Shown here: positions 26,866 to 35,311 of the stretch, one piece after another
How the letters are laid out: every line of letters begins with the position of its first letter
How positions within the stretch are numbered: position 1 is the first letter of the stretch
Source of the DNA: Arthrobacter mangrovi
Lineage (GTDB): Bacteria > Actinomycetota > Actinomycetes > Actinomycetales > Micrococcaceae
Assembly (NCBI RefSeq): GCF_026011795.1
Contig: NZ_BRVS01000007.1
Span: forward strand, 62,001 to 126,000
Direction: 5' to 3'
Length of the DNA stretch: 64,000 nucleotides
Program-made: the position numbers and the translations under genes
The notes under the pieces: generated by a model
Told to the model about the DNA's origin: nothing
The model's database searches: none
Seen by the model: the letters and a program-made list of their open reading frames with translations, nothing else

Positions 26866-27452
26866 CGATCAGCTCCTTCCAAAAGCGACTCGGCTACCGA
26901 CAATACCCGGCGCGACTCCTGCCACAGACCGCTTTGCAGCCGGCTGGAGACCGCCTGCTGGCTGATCCCCAACTGCCGGGCGATCTGCTGCTGCGTCAGC
27001 CCCTGGTCGCTGAGTATGCCCGCCTCCTCCGCCATTTTGCTGCGCTTCCGCGCCACCAGCACCAGCAGCTGCAGCAAAGCTTCGGCTTGCTCCGCCAGCG
27101 GGCTCTCCCCAGAAACCGCGATATTGCCCGACGCGGCTTTGGCCGCCGTGACGGCAGTCCGAGCCCTTTCGAAGGCTTCCCCCGCGCCTGCCCTGGTGTT
27201 CTCAGGCAAAGGCTCCTTGACCGGCCCGATCCCAATCCCGACGCTCCAGGACGAGCTGGCGGCGAGCTCCATGGCGATGCTGACCACTACCGCCGGCTCC
27301 GCGATGACAGCCTGCATCTCATCCCCGGCGGTCCGGTCGAAGGGCAGCACCAATGGACGGAGCGCGTCGCCATTGAGCGCGCCCATGGCTGCTTCGACAA
27401 GATCCTGGCGTTGCCGCGACTTCCTTTGGTCAACCGTCAGGACAAACATCAC
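26862..27452 (-). CDS. SatD-family protein with C-terminal helix-turn-helix
   Basis: A 196-residue protein. The first 120 residues resemble SatD: VLTVDQRKSRQRQDLVEAA, FDRTAGDEMQAVI, WSVGIGIGPVKEPLPENTRAGAGEAFERAR. The GDE and SVGIGIG motifs recall the nucleotide-cyclase fold, though I would not infer cyclase activity. The C-terminus carries a helix-turn-helix (GLTQQQIARQLGISQQAVSSRLQ, about 150-175), so it may bind DNA. GTG 27452 and ATG 27449 are both possible starts. It overlaps its membrane partner by 4 bases. Confidence 0.75.
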   Translation of the reverse strand: MMFVLTVDQRKSRQRQDLVEAAMGALNGDALRPLVLPFDRTAGDEMQAVIAEPAVVVSIAMELAASSSWSVGIGIGPVKEPLPENTRAGAGEAFERARTAVTAAKAASGNIAVSGESPLAEQAEALLQLLVLVARKRSKMAEEAGILSDQGLTQQQIARQLGISQQAVSSRLQSGLWQESRRVLSVAESLLEGADR

Positions 27453-27544
27453 AAATCCATAAGCTTGTTCGCATACCTACAAGTATGGAACCTTGTCCAC
27501 AGCACTTACAAGCCGCTGTGGCTGACCAGCCCGAGGGTGTTCCC

Positions 27545-27619
27545 CTACAGCAGGTCGGCGTAGAACCTGGCAGCGCGCTCAAGGTCCTCCACACGCTGGG
27601 CGACTTGGATGATCCCCAT
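27545..27619 (-). pseudogene. Truncated VOC-family gene remnant
   Basis: A 24-codon frame with an excellent ribosome site (GGGAGG, 3-8 bases before ATG 27619) reads MGIIQVAQRVEDLERAARFY and then ADLL, the standard beginning of a glyoxalase-type protein, and stops at TAG 27545-27547. The rest of the domain is absent: the next sequence leads into the start of the SatD-like gene. It looks like the 5' stump of a gene cut by a rearrangement. Confidence 0.65.
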
Positions 27620-27682
27620 TCATCCTCCCTTCCCGAGACGGCGCCGACAGCCCGCCCGCAAAGGCTGCGAGCCGGCCCGCGA

Positions 27683-27688
27683 TAGGCT
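27683..27688 (+). promoter_or_regulatory. Putative -10 box of leaderless DUF3054 gene
   Basis: TAGGCT ends 6 bases before GTG 27695. The intervening GGAAAG could also act as a weak ribosome site. Confidence 0.4.
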
Positions 27689-27694
27689 GGAAAG

Positions 27695-28096
27695 GTGAAC
27701 CGCCTCCCCACCCCTTCAGGCACCCCCAGCATAGTCCTGGCCCTCGCCGTGGACGCCGCCGCCGTCGTTCTCTTTGCTGCCATTGGCCGCGATACCCACG
27801 AACACGGCCTGGATCCGGTAGGCGTCCTGCTAACCGCCGCGCCGTTCCTCGTCGGCGCGCTCACCGGCTGGGCGCTGTCACGGGCTTGGCGGCGGCCGCT
27901 CGCCGTATGGCCATCCGGTGTCGCCGTCTGGCTCTGTGCCGTGGTCCTGGGCTTGGCCCTCCGCGGGCTCACCGGGGGCGGGCTCGCCGTTGCCTTCCAG
28001 GTCGTGACGACCGTGACGCTGGCGGTCTTCCTGCTTGGCTGGCGGCTTGTGGCGGCCGCAGTCACACGGATACGGAATCGCCGCGCGGTGGCATAA
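27695..28096 (+). CDS. DUF3054 membrane protein
   Basis: A 133-residue protein with about four membrane segments: ALAVDAAAVVLFAAIGR near the N-terminus, PVGVLLTAAPFLVGALTGWAL, VAVWLCAVVLGLALRGL, and FQVVTTVTLAVFLLGWRLVAA. The D at the first helix and the GRDTHEHG loop fit the DUF3054 family of actinobacteria and haloarchaea. Its role is unknown. GTG start. Confidence 0.8.
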   Translation: MNRLPTPSGTPSIVLALAVDAAAVVLFAAIGRDTHEHGLDPVGVLLTAAPFLVGALTGWALSRAWRRPLAVWPSGVAVWLCAVVLGLALRGLTGGGLAVAFQVVTTVTLAVFLLGWRLVAAAVTRIRNRRAVA

Positions 28097-28138
28097 CCTC
28101 GAAAGTAGGAACTCATTAGCGAACGAAAGGCTGCCAGC

Positions 28139-28420
28139 GTGGTTACAGCATTTGTCTTCATCCAGACCGACTCGTCCCGGATCCCGGAGTGTGCGCAGGA
28201 GATCTCGGAGATCGAGGGCATCAGCGAGGTCTACTCGGTGACGGGTGAATGGGACCTGATCGCGGTGGCCCGCGTGTCCAGGCACGAGGACCTGGCCGAC
28301 GTCATCGCGGACAAGCTTTCGAAGGTCTCCGGCGTGGAGGCCACCACGACGCATATCGCTTTCCGGACCTACTCCAAGCACGACCTGGACGCCGCCTTCT
28401 CGCTAGGCTTCGACCACTAG
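28139..28420 (+). CDS. Lrp/AsnC-type ligand-binding (RAM) domain protein without HTH
   Basis: A 93-residue stand-alone RAM domain: MVTAFVFIQTDSSRIPECAQEISEIEGISEVYSVTGEWDLIAVARV in outline, then HEDLADVIADKLSKVSGVEATTTHIAFRTYS. There is no DNA-binding domain, so it may sense an amino acid or modulate other Lrp proteins. A gene of this kind is commonly found next to trpD in actinobacteria. GTG start with GAAAGG 7-12 bases upstream. It shares a bidirectional terminator with trpD. Confidence 0.88.
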   Translation: MVTAFVFIQTDSSRIPECAQEISEIEGISEVYSVTGEWDLIAVARVSRHEDLADVIADKLSKVSGVEATTTHIAFRTYSKHDLDAAFSLGFDH

Positions 28421-28430
28421 ACGCGCCCAC

Positions 28431-28472
28431 GGCAAGGGGACCGGAAGATTATAATCTTCCGGTCCCCTTGCC
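28431..28472. terminator. Bidirectional terminator between the RAM-domain gene and trpD
   Basis: A perfect 20-base-pair inverted repeat (28431-28450 with 28453-28472) with AT-rich centre. It lies between two convergent genes. Confidence 0.85.
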
Positions 28473-28479
28473 GTATCCG

Positions 28480-29532
28480 CTAACGGGTGGCTTGAACCCA
28501 GCGGTCCAGGGCGGCAGCGGCCGCGCCGCTGTCAATGGACTCGGCTGCCCGCACGAGCGCCTTGGCGAGCCGGTCCTGGAGCGGGCCTTCCGCGGAGTCG
28601 TCCAGGGCCACCAGAGCCGCGGCGGCGTTAAGTACGACGGCGTCGCGCACGGGACCGCGGTCACCGGCCAGCACGCGCCGGACTACTTCCGCATTGGCCT
28701 TGGCGTCGCCGCCGCGCAGATCATCCAGTGTGGCCCGGGGAATGCCGAGGTCCAGGGGATCGATCACCGATTCGGTGACACCGCCGTCACGGACCTCCCA
28801 GACCGACGACGTCCCGGTGGTGGTGAGTTCGTCAAGTCCGTCCTCGCCTCGGAAGACCAGGGCACGACGCCCGCGGGCCGCAAGGACACCGGCGATCAGC
28901 GGCGCGAGGCGCGGGTCGGCGACGCCGATCGCCGACGCGGTGGGATTGGCCGGGTTCGTCATGGGGCCCATGAAGTTGAAGGCCGTCGCCACCCCGAGTT
29001 CGGCACGGACGGCACCGGCGTAGCGCATCGACGGGTGGAAAACCTGGGCGAAGCAAAAGGTGATGCCGGCCTCGACGGCGGTCGTGGCGACGCGCTCCAC
29101 CGGCAGGTCGAGGCGCACGCCGAGTGCCTCGATGACATCCGCCGACCCCGACGACGATGACGCGGCCCGGTTGCCGTGCTTGACGATGCGGGCTCCCGCT
29201 CCGGCGCACACCAGCGCAGCCATGGAGGAGATGTTGACCGTGTTCTGCCGGTCCCCGCCGGTTCCGACGATGTCCAGCTTCTCCCCGGGGATATCGATCG
29301 GGCGGGCGTGCGCGACCATGGCGTCGACGAGGCCGGTCAGCTCCTCCACGGTCTCGCCCTTGGACCGAAGCGCCACCAGGAACCCGGCGATCTGTGCATC
29401 CGTCGCTTCCCCGCCCATGATGGCGCTCATCGCCCATTGAGTCTGCTCCCGGCCTAGGTCTTCTCCGGCTATCAATGCCGAGAGCAGAACGGGCCAAGTG
29501 GGTGCGGACTGGGGGCTGCTAATGGAAGTCAC
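28480..29532 (-). CDS. trpD: Anthranilate phosphoribosyltransferase
   Basis: Joins anthranilate to phosphoribosyl pyrophosphate, the second step of tryptophan synthesis. The 350-residue product has the PRPP-binding [38 protein letters not shown] and [18 protein letters not shown]. It stands alone, away from other trp genes, next to ctaE as in mycobacteria. GTG start; AGGGGA lies immediately before it, and a possible -10 box (TAGATA) is about 10 bases upstream. Confidence 0.97.
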   Translation of the reverse strand: MTSISSPQSAPTWPVLLSALIAGEDLGREQTQWAMSAIMGGEATDAQIAGFLVALRSKGETVEELTGLVDAMVAHARPIDIPGEKLDIVGTGGDRQNTVNISSMAALVCAGAGARIVKHGNRAASSSSGSADVIEALGVRLDLPVERVATTAVEAGITFCFAQVFHPSMRYAGAVRAELGVATAFNFMGPMTNPANPTASAIGVADPRLAPLIAGVLAARGRRALVFRGEDGLDELTTTGTSSVWEVRDGGVTESVIDPLDLGIPRATLDDLRGGDAKANAEVVRRVLAGDRGPVRDAVVLNAAAALVALDDSAEGPLQDRLAKALVRAAESIDSGAAAAALDRWVQATR

Positions 29533-29667
29533 TCCCCTAGGTTATCTACGTTTTGTAGAAACCCGTCGTTTGTTAACCACTCGGCATTCCGCGGAAACAC
29601 GCGGAACCCGAACGATCACGGCTCGCCGATGGTTCCGTTGCATTGGTGAACTCGGCGGTTTTATAGC

Positions 29668-29673
29668 CATAAT
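29668..29673 (+). promoter_or_regulatory. Putative -10 box of leaderless ctaE
   Basis: CATAAT ends 6 bases before GTG 29680, with no ribosome site; transcription would begin at or next to the start codon of the cytochrome operon. Confidence 0.5.
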
Positions 29674-29679
29674 GGCTAG

Positions 29680-30318
29680 GTGACAACTGCAACCCACGCC
29701 CCCAGTACCCCGGCGCATCCTACGCTCAACCGCCCGAATATGGTTTCCGTTGGAACCGTCGTCTGGCTGGCCAGCGAGCTGATGTTCTTCGCCGGTCTTT
29801 TCGCCATGTACTTCACTCTGCGCGCGACGTCCCCCGAAATGTGGGCGGACGAGACGGCAAAGCTGAACGTGCCGTTTGCGCTGGCCAACACCATCGTCCT
29901 GGTGTCCAGCTCATTCACCTGCCAGTTCGGCGTATTCGCCGCAGAGCGCCTCCAGGCCCGCCGCGCCGGCGGGGTCTTCAATATCGCCAAGTGGGGCATG
30001 GTGGAGTGGTTCCTCCTGACCTTCCTGCTCGGCGCCATCTTCGTCTCCGTGCAGGCTTACGAGTACGCCATGCTCGTCTCCGAAGGCGTGTCTCTTTCCT
30101 CGAACGCCTACGGCTCTGCTTTCTACATCACCACCGGCTTCCACGGCCTGCACGTGACCGGCGGTCTCGTGGCCTTCCTGCTGATCATCGGACGCGCCTA
30201 CGTCGCCAAGAAATTCGGCCATTTCGAAGCCACTTCGGCGATCGTGACGTCCTACTACTGGCACTTCGTGGATGTGGTGTGGATCGCGCTGTTCGTCGTC
30301 ATTTACTTCCTGAAGTAA
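29680..30318 (+). CDS. ctaE: Cytochrome c oxidase (aa3) subunit III
   Basis: A 212-residue protein with five membrane helices, typical of the short actinobacterial subunit III. Motifs include [22 protein letters not shown] and [22 protein letters not shown], plus the C-terminal [22 protein letters not shown]. It is the first gene of ctaE-qcrCAB, the arrangement known from mycobacteria and corynebacteria, where the bc1 and aa3 complexes form a supercomplex. The leaderless promoter lies directly upstream, divergent from trpD. Confidence 0.97.
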   Translation: MTTATHAPSTPAHPTLNRPNMVSVGTVVWLASELMFFAGLFAMYFTLRATSPEMWADETAKLNVPFALANTIVLVSSSFTCQFGVFAAERLQARRAGGVFNIAKWGMVEWFLLTFLLGAIFVSVQAYEYAMLVSEGVSLSSNAYGSAFYITTGFHGLHVTGGLVAFLLIIGRAYVAKKFGHFEATSAIVTSYYWHFVDVVWIALFVVIYFLK

Positions 30319-30401
30319 GCCTTACTTGACTGTTCTTCTACAGAGGACAGAATTCAAGAAGCTGCATCCGCCACACGCACCATAAAGTTAGGAACGACCA
30401 A

Positions 30402-31214
30402 GTGAAGGCACTCTCGCAAAAGCGGAGACATCCGCTGGCGGCCATTGCCCTACTGCTCATGGGACTGCTGGTCACCGGCGGCCTGTACGCCGTAGCCGGG
30501 ACCGTCAACGAAGCCCAAGCCGCAACCACCACCTATTCCGCACAGGACATCGAAGAGGGCGAGAAGCTCTTCGTCGCCAACTGTGCAACTTGTCACGGAA
30601 TCGGTGCAGTCGGTGCGCCTGAGGGCGCCCATGGCAACCAGGCAGGTCCTTCCCTGATCGGCGTCGGCGCTGCAGCCGTTGACTTCCAGGTCGGCACCGG
30701 CCGCATGCCCATGCAGATGACCGGGCCGCAGGCCCAGCAGAAGCCGGCCCAGTTCACTGAAGAACAGACCACCCAGCTGGCCGCCTATGTCGCATCGCTG
30801 GGCGCGGGACCGGAGATTCCCTCCGAAGAGATCCTGGACGCGAGCAAGGGCAACCCGGCCGAGGGCGGCGAGCTGTTCCGCGTCAACTGCGCCATGTGCC
30901 ACAACGCTGCGGCTGCCGGTGGCGCGCTGACCCGAGGCAAGTTCGCGCCCACCCTGTCGGGTGTCAGCGAAGAGCACATTTACGAGGCCATGGTGACCGG
31001 CCCGCAGAACATGCCGGTCTTCAACGACGCCAACATCACTCCTGAAGGCAAGCGGGACATCATCGCGTTCCTCAAGACCATCGAGGCCCAGGGATCCCCG
31101 GGCGGCTTCGCACTCGGTTCATTGGGCCCGGTGTCCGAAGGCCTGCTGATCTGGACCGCCGGCTTGGGCGTGGTTATCGCCTTCACCATCTGGCTGACCC
31201 AGCGGTCGTCCTAA
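30402..31214 (+). CDS. qcrC: Dihaem cytochrome c subunit of the bc1 complex
   Basis: A 270-residue membrane-anchored cytochrome cc with two haem-binding sites, CATCH (about residue 62) and CAMCH (about 165). An N-terminal hydrophobic segment (HPLAAIALLLMGLLVTGGLYAVAG) and a C-terminal helix (LLIWTAGLGVVIAFTIWL) anchor it. Actinobacteria have no soluble cytochrome c, so this subunit passes electrons directly to the oxidase. GTG start. A strong hairpin follows before qcrA. Confidence 0.96.
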   Translation: MKALSQKRRHPLAAIALLLMGLLVTGGLYAVAGTVNEAQAATTTYSAQDIEEGEKLFVANCATCHGIGAVGAPEGAHGNQAGPSLIGVGAAAVDFQVGTGRMPMQMTGPQAQQKPAQFTEEQTTQLAAYVASLGAGPEIPSEEILDASKGNPAEGGELFRVNCAMCHNAAAAGGALTRGKFAPTLSGVSEEHIYEAMVTGPQNMPVFNDANITPEGKRDIIAFLKTIEAQGSPGGFALGSLGPVSEGLLIWTAGLGVVIAFTIWLTQRSS

Positions 31215-31223
31215 CTGCTGAGA

Positions 31224-31249
31224 ACCCGGCGGCTGACCAGCCGCCGGGT
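31224..31249 (+). terminator. Intercistronic hairpin between qcrC and qcrA
   Basis: A perfect 11-base-pair stem (31224-31234 with 31239-31249), 4-base loop, no U-run. Inside an operon it may be a partial terminator or an RNA-stability element rather than a true end. Confidence 0.5.
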
Positions 31250-31310
31250 AACTACTGAAAACACACGCACTGAGTAAACTTGAGAGCTACAGAGAAGGAT
31301 GAGAGGGATC

Positions 31311-32345
31311 ATGGGCGACCATAGTCACGGCGGTCCGAAATCCTCGGGCACCGTTGCTACGGCTGGCCAGGGCGAAGTGGAGAAGTTCCAGGATCCTGGA
31401 CTACCTCCGCACCGTCCGCGCCTTGCCGACAAGGATCCCCGGGCCGAAAAGCGTGCCGAACGCCAGGTTGCGATACTCTTCGCAATCTCCGTCATCGGTA
31501 CCCTGCTTTTCTTCGTCGGGTACATTGCCATCCGGTTGGATGAAACCACCGCGATTTCCACGCTGCGCCTGCAGAACTTCCTGCTAGGTATGGGCACCGC
31601 ATTCGCCATGCTCGGGATCGGCGTCGGCATCGTGCATTGGGCAAAGACCCTGATGCCGGACCACGAAATCGCCGAAGAGCGGCATGCAGTTCGGACCGAA
31701 GAGGACCGCCAGATCGCGGAGACGATGGTCAGCGAGATCATCTCGGAGTCGGGCATCAAGCGTCGTCCGCTGATCCGCAACACGCTGCTTGGAGCCATGC
31801 TGCTGGCGCCGCTGCCGGCCATCGGAATCCTGCGCGACCTATCGAAGGATCTCAACCCCGACGTGCTGCGCCACTCCATGTGGGACGCAGGCGTCCGCCT
31901 GACACGCGACCCCGAGGGCACCCCCATCAAAGCCTCGGAGGTCACCATTGGCTCGGCCTTCCACGTCATCCCGGAAGGGCTGAACGAGGCCGAGCACAAG
32001 CTGGAAGAAAAGGCCAAGGCCGTCGTCCTGCTCATGCGCCTCAACCCCGAGGATCTGCATGTCTCCCCCGGCCGCGAGGACTGGAACTACAACGGCATCG
32101 TTGCCTACTCCAAGATTTGCACGCACGTGGGGTGCCCGGTCGCCCTTTACGAGCAGCAGACACACCATCTGCTCTGCCCCTGCCACCAGTCGACGTTCGA
32201 CCTGACCCAGGAATGCAAAGTCATCTTCGGTCCGGCCTCACACGCCCTGCCGCAGCTGCCCATCAGTGTGGACAGCGAAGGCTACCTCGTGGCTACCAGC
32301 GACTTCCACGAACCTGTCGGACCTAGCTACTGGGAGCGTGGCTAA
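31311..32345 (+). CDS. qcrA: Rieske iron-sulfur subunit of the bc1 complex
   Basis: A 344-residue protein with three N-terminal membrane helices, usual in actinobacteria, and a C-terminal Rieske domain whose 2Fe-2S ligands are in CTHVGCP and CPCHQS. The cluster takes electrons from menaquinol. ATG 31311 gives MGDHSHGG; an in-frame ATG 12 bases upstream (31299) is the alternative. It is followed by qcrB after 2 bases. The helices preceding a folded cluster domain suggest partial export by the Tat system. Confidence 0.95.
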   Translation: MGDHSHGGPKSSGTVATAGQGEVEKFQDPGLPPHRPRLADKDPRAEKRAERQVAILFAISVIGTLLFFVGYIAIRLDETTAISTLRLQNFLLGMGTAFAMLGIGVGIVHWAKTLMPDHEIAEERHAVRTEEDRQIAETMVSEIISESGIKRRPLIRNTLLGAMLLAPLPAIGILRDLSKDLNPDVLRHSMWDAGVRLTRDPEGTPIKASEVTIGSAFHVIPEGLNEAEHKLEEKAKAVVLLMRLNPEDLHVSPGREDWNYNGIVAYSKICTHVGCPVALYEQQTHHLLCPCHQSTFDLTQECKVIFGPASHALPQLPISVDSEGYLVATSDFHEPVGPSYWERG

Positions 32346-32347
32346 CC

Positions 32348-34021
32348 ATGAGTGCTTCGACATCACCCGATACGTACCAGCCGAAAACCCGCGTTGGCCG
32401 TATCAGCAACTTCGTAGACACACGCGTCGGTGCTTCGTCCATCGTCAAGGAATTCGGCCGCAAGGTCTTCCCTGACCACTGGTCCTTCATGTTCGGTGAA
32501 GTGGCGCTGTACACCTTCGTCATTCTGCTGCTGTCCGGAACCTTCCTGACGCTCTTCTTCGACCCGTCAATGGCCGAAACGCATTACACGGGCTCTTACG
32601 TCCCGCTAAAGGGCGTGGAAATGTCCGTCGCCTACGCGTCGACGCTGGATCTCTCCTTCGATATCCGCGGCGGCTTGTTCATGCGCCAGCTGCACCACTG
32701 GTCCGCGCTGCTCTTCGTCGCGTCGGTCTCCGTGCATATGCTCCGCGTGTTCTTCACCGGTGCGTTCCGCCGTCCGCGCGAACTCAACTGGGTTGTGGGC
32801 TGCGTCCTCCTGATCCTGGCCCTCGCCGCCGGCTTCACCGGCTACTCGCTGCCTGACGATCTGCTTTCCGGTAACGGCCTGCGCATCATCGACGGTGTCA
32901 TTAAGGCAATTCCGCTGATCGGCACCTACCTGTCGATGCTGATCTTCGGAGGGGAATTCCCGGGCACTGCCATCGTGGGCCGCCTCTACGTCATGCACAT
33001 CCTGGTGGTACCGGCCCTCATCCTGCTGATGATCGCCATCCACCTGTTCATGGTCGTCGTACACAAGCACACTCAGTACCCCGGCCCGGGCCGCACCGAG
33101 AACAACGTTGTCGGCTTCCCTGTTGGACCGGTCTACGCGGCCAAGGCTGGCGGCTTCTTCTTCATCGTGTTCGGTATCGTCGCGGCCATCGCTGCCAACT
33201 TCCAGATCCTCCCGATCTGGGACTACGGCCCCTACGACCCCTCCCCCGTCTCCGCCGGTACCCAGCCTGACTGGTACATCGGATTCGTGGACGGCGCGCT
33301 TCGACTCATGCCTGGTGTTCTGGGAGACTTCCGCTTCGAGTACGTGATCTTCGGCGGCTACACGCTATCGCTGAACGTCCTGCTTCCGGCCCTGGTGCCG
33401 GCCGGCATCCTCTTCGGCCTGATGTTCACCTGGCCGTGGATCGAACGCTGGGTGACCAAGGACAACCGCGAACACCACATCCTGGATCGTCCGCGTAACG
33501 CTCCGTTCCGGACGGCCACCGGTGTCGCAGGCGTCGTCTGGTACTGCGTCATGTGGGCAGCTGCCAGCTCCGACCTGATCGCGACGCACTTCCATGTCTC
33601 GCTCAACGACGTGACTTACTGGCTCCGCGCACTGTTCTTCATTGGCCCGATCATCGGCTTCATGGTGACGCGCCGGATCTGCCTTGCGCTGCAGCGCAAG
33701 GATCGGGAGATCGTCCTGCACGGCCGCGAAACCGGTCGTATCGTCCGCCTGCCGCACGGTGAGTTCATCGAGGTTCACGAGCCGCTCAACGAATACAAGC
33801 TGCACCGCCTGGTCGACTTCGAGTCGCCAGTTGTCCAGCCTGCGGTACCGGATGCGAACGGCCGCATCACGCGGACCGAGAAGCTGCGCGGACGTCTGTC
33901 CCGCTTCTTCTTCGAAGACCGTGTCGCCCCGGTGACTCCTGCAGAGCTCGAAGCAGCCCACAGCCACGGCCACGCCCCGGTTGAGGCAGCCGAGACAAAG
34001 GCTGAAGTAACAACTCGCTGA
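32348..34021 (+). CDS. qcrB: Cytochrome b subunit of the bc1 complex
   Basis: A 557-residue cytochrome b with eight or more membrane helices and a C-terminal extension typical of actinobacteria. Haem-ligand histidines are in RQLHHWSALLFVASVSVHMLRVFF and HILVVPALILLMIAIHLFMVV; the quinol-site segment reads GFTGYSLPDDLLSGNG. It is the subunit hit by bc1 inhibitors in mycobacteria. It ends the ctaE-qcrCAB operon and is followed by a strong terminator. Confidence 0.97.
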   Translation: MSASTSPDTYQPKTRVGRISNFVDTRVGASSIVKEFGRKVFPDHWSFMFGEVALYTFVILLLSGTFLTLFFDPSMAETHYTGSYVPLKGVEMSVAYASTLDLSFDIRGGLFMRQLHHWSALLFVASVSVHMLRVFFTGAFRRPRELNWVVGCVLLILALAAGFTGYSLPDDLLSGNGLRIIDGVIKAIPLIGTYLSMLIFGGEFPGTAIVGRLYVMHILVVPALILLMIAIHLFMVVVHKHTQYPGPGRTENNVVGFPVGPVYAAKAGGFFFIVFGIVAAIAANFQILPIWDYGPYDPSPVSAGTQPDWYIGFVDGALRLMPGVLGDFRFEYVIFGGYTLSLNVLLPALVPAGILFGLMFTWPWIERWVTKDNREHHILDRPRNAPFRTATGVAGVVWYCVMWAAASSDLIATHFHVSLNDVTYWLRALFFIGPIIGFMVTRRICLALQRKDREIVLHGRETGRIVRLPHGEFIEVHEPLNEYKLHRLVDFESPVVQPAVPDANGRITRTEKLRGRLSRFFFEDRVAPVTPAELEAAHSHGHAPVEAAETKAEVTTR

Positions 34022-34035
34022 TTATTCGGCGTAAG

Positions 34036-34079
34036 GAAGCCGGTCGAGGGACGCAAGTCCCCCGGCCGGCTTCTTCGTT
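34036..34079 (+). terminator. Terminator after qcrB
   Basis: A 16-position stem (34036-34051 with 34058-34073; one G-U and one mismatch), 6-base loop, then TTCGTT. It ends the respiratory operon. Confidence 0.8.
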
Positions 34080-34820
34080 AATGCGCGCGGCTGGCCCAAA
34101 GGTGCACGGCGATCCATACAACATCGGACCAAGTCCGGACAACGACCAGCACCTGGACCCCCCCTTCGGCCAGATGACCTCGCACACCCGCTCCACCCCG
34201 GAGCGGTCAGACTTCGAACGCACCAGTGCCAGTAACACCACGTTCGTCCAGTGCCTCCCCAGCCTTTCCGGCAGCGGATCGAAGACTCGCTGCGGTCAGG
34301 GCCGCCGAACGTCGGTCCCGTCCTCGTTATCCCCGGACGGGACCGCAGCCAGCCCCGTCCGGTCCGGGTTCCGGGGACCAGGGTCAGCAACGCTGAGGTG
34401 GACGATCAGCGGCGCAGTCATCGGCCTTCGGACCTCCGCTTACTGTCGGCCCCGCGCAAGAGTGCCCCGGGGCCACCCAAACCTGTCAAAGCCACCCAAG
34501 CCCACCCATGAAATGGAACACCATATCCGTTGTGGAGGTCCCCGCTCCACTTCCTATGAGGCAAAGGCCCGAACTCGAGCTGCGCTTCTCAGTCCGCCCA
34601 CCCGGTCGACGCGCAGCCCAGTTTCGCAAGCTTCAATCTGCTCGCCGGCTCAAGGACGACACCCACGACTTCGTCGTCAGCATTTGGTCCGCCGAAGCGG
34701 ACGACCGGAACCGCGAAACGGCCGCGCCGGTAACACCACGGCAGCCACCCCGCCCTCGTGGTGACCGGCCCGAACCTTTTCAGAGTCCGCAACCCTCGGA
34801 CTCTGAAAAGATGTTCTACG
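34080..34820. other. 741-base gene-poor stretch with several inverted repeats
   Basis: No frame here looks like a gene I know on either strand. It holds a perfect 10-base inverted repeat GGTCCCGTCC/GGACGGGACC (34314-34323, 34335-34344) and a perfect 14-base one (34776-34789, 34797-34810) flanked by A/T on both sides, which may be a terminator for the minus-strand gene at 34821. Several overlapping open frames on both strands suggest eroded coding sequence. Confidence 0.45.
34776..34810 (-). terminator. Perfect 14-pair inverted repeat, likely end of the minus-strand island genes
   Basis: Stem 34776-34789 with 34797-34810, 7-base loop. The outer bases are CTTTT/AAAAG, so it could end transcription coming from the right. 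Confidence 0.55.
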
Positions 34821-35129
34821 TCAAAGCACTGGTAGGACGCTGAACTCGAGCCCTTCGATGATTCGTATTAGCCTCGGCTGATGGCGGAAGAAGGCGTAGA
34901 TCCCCATCAGGAGTAAGGGGCCGATCAGCATGACCACGGGCATGATCCGCTGCCCGAGGGAGATCATGTCTCCTGTTTGCCCGCCGGCAGGGGTTACGAA
35001 GGAGGCATAATGCATAGGGGAAAGCATGGCCGATCCGGCGGCGGCCGATTGCTCATCCGCGTCGGCCGCCGGAGCTGCTCCTTCGCTTCCGTTGGAAGGC
35101 TGAGTTCCCTGGCGAAGAATGTTCTCCAT
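34821..35129 (-). CDS. Small hypothetical membrane protein downstream of the carrier protein
   Basis: A frame of 102 residues from ATG 35129 (126 if it starts at ATG 35201). The N-terminal part is Ala/Ser/Glu-rich and probably disordered. The C-terminus has one membrane helix (RIMPVVMLIGPLLLMGIYAFF) and a short tail RHQPRLIRIIEGLEFSVLPVL. Codons have G or C at most third positions, which favours real coding. GCGGAGAG lies just before ATG 35129. It lies about 180-190 bases after the triple-carrier gene on the same strand. I do not recognise the family. Confidence 0.45.
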   Translation of the reverse strand: MENILRQGTQPSNGSEGAAPAADADEQSAAAGSAMLSPMHYASFVTPAGGQTGDMISLGQRIMPVVMLIGPLLLMGIYAFFRHQPRLIRIIEGLEFSVLPVL

Positions 35130-35311
35130 CTCTCCGCTCTCGCGCCAGGCTGGGAGCCAGCACTGTGGCGGTGCTCTGAATTTGCTGGGAAGCACATCCA
35201 TTTTCCCAGTCCTTCCTATCGTGGTCCGCTGCTACGTTGAAGGGGCTGCCAGGAGGGGCACGGTTTTGCTTTCACGGCGGTCGGGCACCGCCTGCGCCAG
35301 CCAGAGGTTCC

